A stretch of 64,000 nt of DNA. It comes from Spirometra erinaceieuropaei. Its lineage: Eukaryota > Platyhelminthes > Cestoda > Diphyllobothriidea > Diphyllobothriidae. Below, piece by piece: positions 59,258 through 64,000 of this stretch (position 1 is its first letter; the number at the start of each line of letters is the position of its first letter). The notes beneath the pieces are model-generated. The model was not told the origin of the DNA. It worked only from the letters and a program-made list of their open reading frames with translations, and searched no databases. The translations under genes were made by a program, and so were the position numbers. The stretch is from assembly GCA_902702965.1 (NCBI GenBank), contig CACRXP010000118.1, positions 1,243,603 to 1,307,602 of the forward strand. Direction: 5' to 3'.

Positions 59258-62200
59258 GAAGAATAAATCATAAAGGGTCTGTAGCTTACGCTTCTGTTAG
59301 ATAGATGAGGAAGGAACTTTAGCACGTTCTTCATCAGTTACTGTATTAGATCACCTGTAATGTTAAGTGTTATATATCTGAATGTTATTTTCGGTCTATA
59401 AGGTCTCGCTTTTTGCCGATAAAACTGAACAAGCTAATTTATAATAAGAAAACGGTTTCACATTCACGAAGTACAGCTAGTGAACGGTGCGAAGGTGTCC
59501 GAAATGGCAAATACCATGAATGGGATAAAACAACAATAAATTTTAATAAATAAGAAGTGACCGTTGGCGAACTCTCAACTTTCATATTCGGAAGTGCGAA
59601 ACTTCAGATCAGCGCCGCGTAAAGTAGGCAGTTTGCATTGTTAAATAAAAACCCTTTGGCAGTGTACGACGATGGACTTTGAGGCCACAGATAAACAGCA
59701 GTGCACAAAGGTTAAAAAGACTGTACCTCTTCTCACCGTTAGTGCTCAAACCTTAGTTACTAGTACATGTTCAGATTTAGGATTCCTTAGAAATAAGCAT
59801 ATAAAAATAAGTGGGACGTGTGAACAGGATCAGCCTGTAGCATGAGCGGCCTTGCGCTAAATTCCAGGGGGATCAGAGTTAAGGTCACGGTTAGGACTAG
59901 GATCTGGGTTAAGGTTAGTGCTAGGGTTTTGATCCGGACGCGAAAATAGATATAGCTCCCTCCCCGGAGGTTATTGCAAGTCCATCTGTATTACGAGAAG
60001 GGTTTTATTCCTGTGTCCAACGGAAAAATCTTTCCAAATGGGGTAGCACCGTTGAGTTGCCGGCTCAGACGTTAATAAATGTCTGTAAGTGTCAGGCGTT
60101 TCATATAAATTCTCGGGTTTTTATATGAAAATTTATGCGACTTGCGGCTATTATTCTAATTTGCCCTTACAATCAAAGTTCTCTTCCACGTGTTATATTT
60201 CTTTGAAAAAGCTATGTCTGCTTGCGGATAGGAATCTTGTCCTGGTCAAAGCGATGTATGTTCCAGTCCTTTTAGAAGAGTCATAAGCATCCCATTCTTA
60301 GAGTGCCGCTAAAATTTTAAAATAGACCTTCCAACAGTCAATGCATCTCCGAAACGTTAGCATTCCCACAAATCTGTTCCGATGACCCCATCATGTTTCT
60401 CAACTTTAATCTCAAAGCCTATTCTAGCCCTCGTTATTGGTGCCCTCCTTGTTTTTGCTGATAACGTTGCGTATATGCCTACATTTTTACAGTGTGCATT
60501 TTAAATAGTGACAGATCCATGCATTCAGTGTATAGAGATTAAAATCCGATTCATTCGAAAAGTATTCCACCGCTTAACTGTGCGAGTGTTTTTTTTGATA
60601 AATGACGTAATTACAGACTTTTAGATAAATTAGGAACTCTGAAGACACAGAAGCAAGACCGGCAACAACAAACATGTACGTGCAATGAATGCAATCACAT
60701 TATGCGGGTACTAGGGCATTTATTACAAAACACATATAAATATTTTTTGATGGATCTCTTTCCAAAGCATGTTTTTGATATGAAAAAATAAAACTGCCAG
60801 TGCATATTTCATTATCAATTGTTGTCCCAATGGGATAATGAAACTAGACTTCAGTGTATGTGTGTAGTTATATAAGACGCCGTAACTCGATAAAAGTAAA
60901 ACATGTCGACAGTAAATGAGTTGAAAGTCTTTTGGCGAACAGGTGGTTTAACGTTTATTATGCAATTGCTTAAAACATGGATTTCATGGTATGAATTAAA
61001 TGGGAAGTTCTAGTACATCCTATCTTAAACACTGGACATAAATGAACATTCCCAATCCCCACACAAATCAGCCTAAAGTTAGCAGTTAGTCGACTTCTGA
61101 TTACCGAAAAATTTGTTTTTTCCCATTAGCCCCAAGATTACTCTGATGGCCACAACGTCCTGCGCACTTAAAAAGACATCTTGAGGAATCTGGGAGTCCG
61201 ATTTTTCGAGTGTTAATCGTCTAAATTCATTGGCCAATTGTGCCCACTAGTAGTGGAATTAGTTAATATAACCGACCTTGCAAGTACTTCAGGATGGCTG
61301 TCCTCGCCGGCGCAAACAAGCATAAGGCGCAAGGTGGGCAGTTACGAGTAATTCCTTTCCCTTTTGTTAAGGCTGATATGCAGACCATATGCATGTGTAT
61401 GACTGGCACAGTAAGGAAGACCAAGATAAGTCGCTAAAAGTTGCATATCACGAGCGTCCCGCTTTACCCATGATTAATTTGCTTTGCGATCTTATCTCTC
61501 TTACAATTTCCCTTTTTGAACTAATTACTTCAGGTATCCGATGATTTCACGAGCCCTAAAAATCACTCAAACATTGAAAGACATTTCTTCTTCAACTTGA
61601 AGCGTGCAGTAAGAGTCTACCGGGTAGGGTTTTAACATTTATGCAGAGGTTCTATGAATTATTGCGTATGGGGAACAAAAAAACCAATACAAAATCCATG
61701 TCTTAAATAAAAGGGTTGTTGGGCAGGAGTTAGCCACACGACGACCACCCAGAAAACCTTCATTTGACTATGCAAATCGCAATCACGTACTATCCTAAAA
61801 TTTGCTGTCCCATCCACAACGTCGGCAAAATCTTAGTAAATGAGTAGTCCCGACGACTTCATGCGGGCAAGTACAAGACAGTTGTATTAGTAAGCGCTGC
61901 CGCTATAAAGCCAAGGCTGAGCCTTGTGTGGGGATTCAACCGACCCCTGTGCACTGTTGCAGGATGGTTTTAAATATCACTGGGTCAAAGATTGGACGTT
62001 GGGAATGCGTCCGGATAATGCGTAACCGGTGACCCCTATAGCTATCACTTTGCCGAAGCGCAAAGTTAGCAACTACTAGTATTCTGAATGTTTTCCGTCC
62101 TGTATAAAGAAGCCTTTCAATTTGAGACATATTATATCGGCGTGGTGTTCAGAACATGCTGCGAGCAAATCTGATTTTTTAAAATAACGACGCTATGATA

Positions 62201-62689
62201 ACGTAAGGTGGCAAGATAACTTGCGAACGATTTTTGAATATGATCCCAAACAGTTTTATAGACGAAGACTTTCAAATCTGTATAAAGTCGCAAGGTTATA
62301 GAATACGCTATTAAGCGAATACGACTAGTGGTTACTTGTTAACGTGAGCAGAGGCTGTGTCACCGATGCTTGTCGATTTACATCAGCTACAATCAAAAAA
62401 TATTTTCTCACAGTCCTTTTGGGCTTCGACTTTATCATTGTTAGAAGTAGAGTCAAGAATAACAAACATTCGACATCTGTGAGTCATTAAAAAAGTAGTC
62501 AAATTTTGTGTAAATAGGTTAATTTGGCAAGTTTTTTACATGGGAGGGAAACGCCCAATAGTTAAACGCAATACAGCTTCGAACTGCAAACGTTTCTGCC
62601 TCAGTTTTTAAAAGCATAACAGTATTGCACTTTGAAATAAGAAGCCAGATGGCAGTTTTTTTTAAATAAGAGGGGATCAGGAGAACAGG
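59258..62689. other. Non-coding stretch without assigned gene
   Basis: AT-rich sequence with short frames only and the telomere-like block 4. No exon, RNA gene or element was recognised between 59940 and 62690. Confidence 0.5.
59868..59935. repeat. Degenerate telomere-like block 4
   Basis: G-rich-strand words GAGTTAAGGTCACGGTTAGG and GGGTTAAGGTTAGTGCTAGG make a decayed TTAGGG-like tract, oriented opposite to the other three. Its left flank (reverse complement CCTGGAATTTAGCGCAAGGCCG) aligns with the right flank of block 1. Confidence 0.6.
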
Positions 62690-63640
62690 TTTCCTTCACT
62701 GCTGACGCTTCGGAGAGCTTGGTCGGCTCAGCACTGGCAGAGCATATAATGCCTTAATCGAACGTAAATAGAAGCGGCCTGCCGCGTTAGTCGGTCACCT
62801 GCTGATCGACCCTTCTCTTCTTTTGCTGTCTTGGCCTGTCGAAGGGTGTTTAGTGGGCTTTGGATACGTGGGTTGTGGGTCAACACCTCGTGGGGGACAG
62901 GTGGTTGATTTTCTGTCGGGGTTGGCTGGTCTGCCGGCTATTTTTCTTCCTCGTTAAGTGAGCTTGTCGTCGAGCTCTATCCACTCAGCCTTCTTAAGTT
63001 CTGTGTGGTCGTTTTGTCCTGTGCTTTATAAACATAACGAAGCAGGACTTTGTAAGATGAAAGGAGGTCTAAAGGCCTATTGATGGAGTTGGCATCCAAG
63101 TAAAATTGCTCACCTGTTAGCCGTTCTGCCTTCGAGTTGCCCCGTCTAAGCATGGCCTGTTTCTACAACGTGCGTTGCAAGTTGATTGCTTAGGTGTCGC
63201 CTTCTATTTAGCGATTTGTGCTCTTTTAGGCGAGTATTCAATCCCCGTCCAGTTTTTTAACGCAGTTGCAGCCCAGACCATTGCAATTATTTTTAAACAA
63301 CTGCGGAGGTTTCATCGGGTGGCAGCGTGTCCCTAGGTTACATCAAACGGCAACAAATGGTTGCCTGTGGTCTATACCTGGACCATGCCTACACTGGCGG
63401 GCTGCAGCAGCCAAGAGACCACCTCTGAACGGCCCCCAGACTTCGTGTCGCCTCTCGTTTGACCGCCGTCTATGCGCTAAAAATCTGCTTTTCTCGACAA
63501 AATGGCTGGGATAAGCATTAGCTGTGAGTAGGTGCTGTAGGTATAGCCGGCCTTTTCATCCTCTGGCCTAGTGCAGTGTGTTACACAGTTAAGTTTGTGA
63601 GACAACGGGTTATTGTTCTTGCCATGTAGTATTTGCTGCT
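62690..63640 (-). mobile_element. Penelope-like retroelement, copy 4 (decayed relative of copy 1)
   Basis: The whole stretch aligns with the 3' half of copy 1 (about 12965-11985) in the same orientation. Shared words include GACTTTGTAAG, CTATTGATGGAGT, GGCATC, TTAGCCGTTCTGC and GAGTTGCCCCG. Minus-strand frames retain NNCNGLGCNCV, from the cysteine block of GIY-YIG, and LSNQLATHVVETGHA, matching copy 1's NSQLATHVGETEHN. Stops and small indels are frequent. The RT part is missing, so it is 5'-truncated near 63640. Confidence 0.85.
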
Positions 63641-64000
63641 AAAAACATTCCGATAATTTTCATTAATAAGGTCACCGATTTTCTCTTGATCAGGTTATGG
63701 GATTTTAATCTATTGTGGCGAAGTTGAACTTGATCTTCAAAACACTAACCTGTCAGTTTCTACAAAAGATCTGCTACATGCTACCACCAAAATTGCGGTC
63801 TCACCTGATTTTAACGTTTGTCTTTAAGTTTTCCGTAACTGAAGTCCACAGACAACCTAATTCTAATCAATGGATATTCAAGGAGAAATCCGGTATGCTC
63901 CAAGCCAAATACGTGAAATGCATGTTATTTTATGACAAAGCGTTTCGAATTTCCCATTAGTATAGAGGATGGGCAAAGGTGTTTCGTGGTTACTTTTACT

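Overview
The window is a eukaryotic nuclear scaffold. It is AT-rich, crowded with decayed retroelements, interrupted by three runs of N, and carries one multi-exon gene with very long introns. The LINE at the left edge and the Penelope-like elements look, from memory, like families abundant in diphyllobothriidean tapeworms (Spirometra and relatives). Flatworm is a fairly safe inference; order or genus is not proven from the sequence.

Host gene. One protocadherin-like gene lies on the minus strand. Its exons are A (53580-51227), B (24782-24606), C (22885-21862) and D (15689 to about 15223, holding an N gap). A tentative terminal exon lies at 8305-8228. The A/B and B/C junctions (phase 0) and C/D (phase 1) all have GT..AG sites and keep the frame. 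The product has seven extracellular cadherin repeats with DxNDNxP linkers, one transmembrane helix and a long cytoplasmic tail, the layout of a delta-type protocadherin. The gene spans at least 38 kb, about 45 kb with the tentative last exon, and one intron is 26.4 kb. It is unclear whether exon A is the first coding exon: an ATG with a signal-peptide-like stretch at 53638 competes with a strong 3' splice site just before 53580.

Mobile DNA. Positions 1-3620 hold a minus-strand non-LTR retrotransposon with an APE-type endonuclease, a reverse transcriptase and a C-terminal CxxC zinc-finger-like motif. It is heavily mutated and cut by the window edge. Four Penelope-like element (PLE) copies of at least two lineages are present: about 14.0-12.0 kb (minus, well preserved, only two in-frame TGA codons), 38.2-36.6 kb (minus, decayed), 39.5-40.5 kb (plus, decayed) and 63.6-62.7 kb (minus, decayed relative of the first). 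Most sit in introns or flanks of the protocadherin gene.

Small repeats. tRNA-derived SINE-like copies occur near 20, 36, 41.8 and 48.9 kb. Three of them are physically fused to terminal-inverted-repeat modules that look like a MITE. Degenerate telomere-like (AACCCT) blocks occur near 4.2, 17.1, 57.6 and 59.9 kb, and at least two share non-telomeric flanks, so they look like a dispersed repeat rather than old chromosome ends. Two further AT-rich repeat families were matched by eye. A nearly perfect 149-bp duplication flanks the 453-N gap at 58656-59108 and may be an assembly fault.

Outside these features I found no convincing second protein gene, no functional tRNA or rRNA and no CRISPR array.
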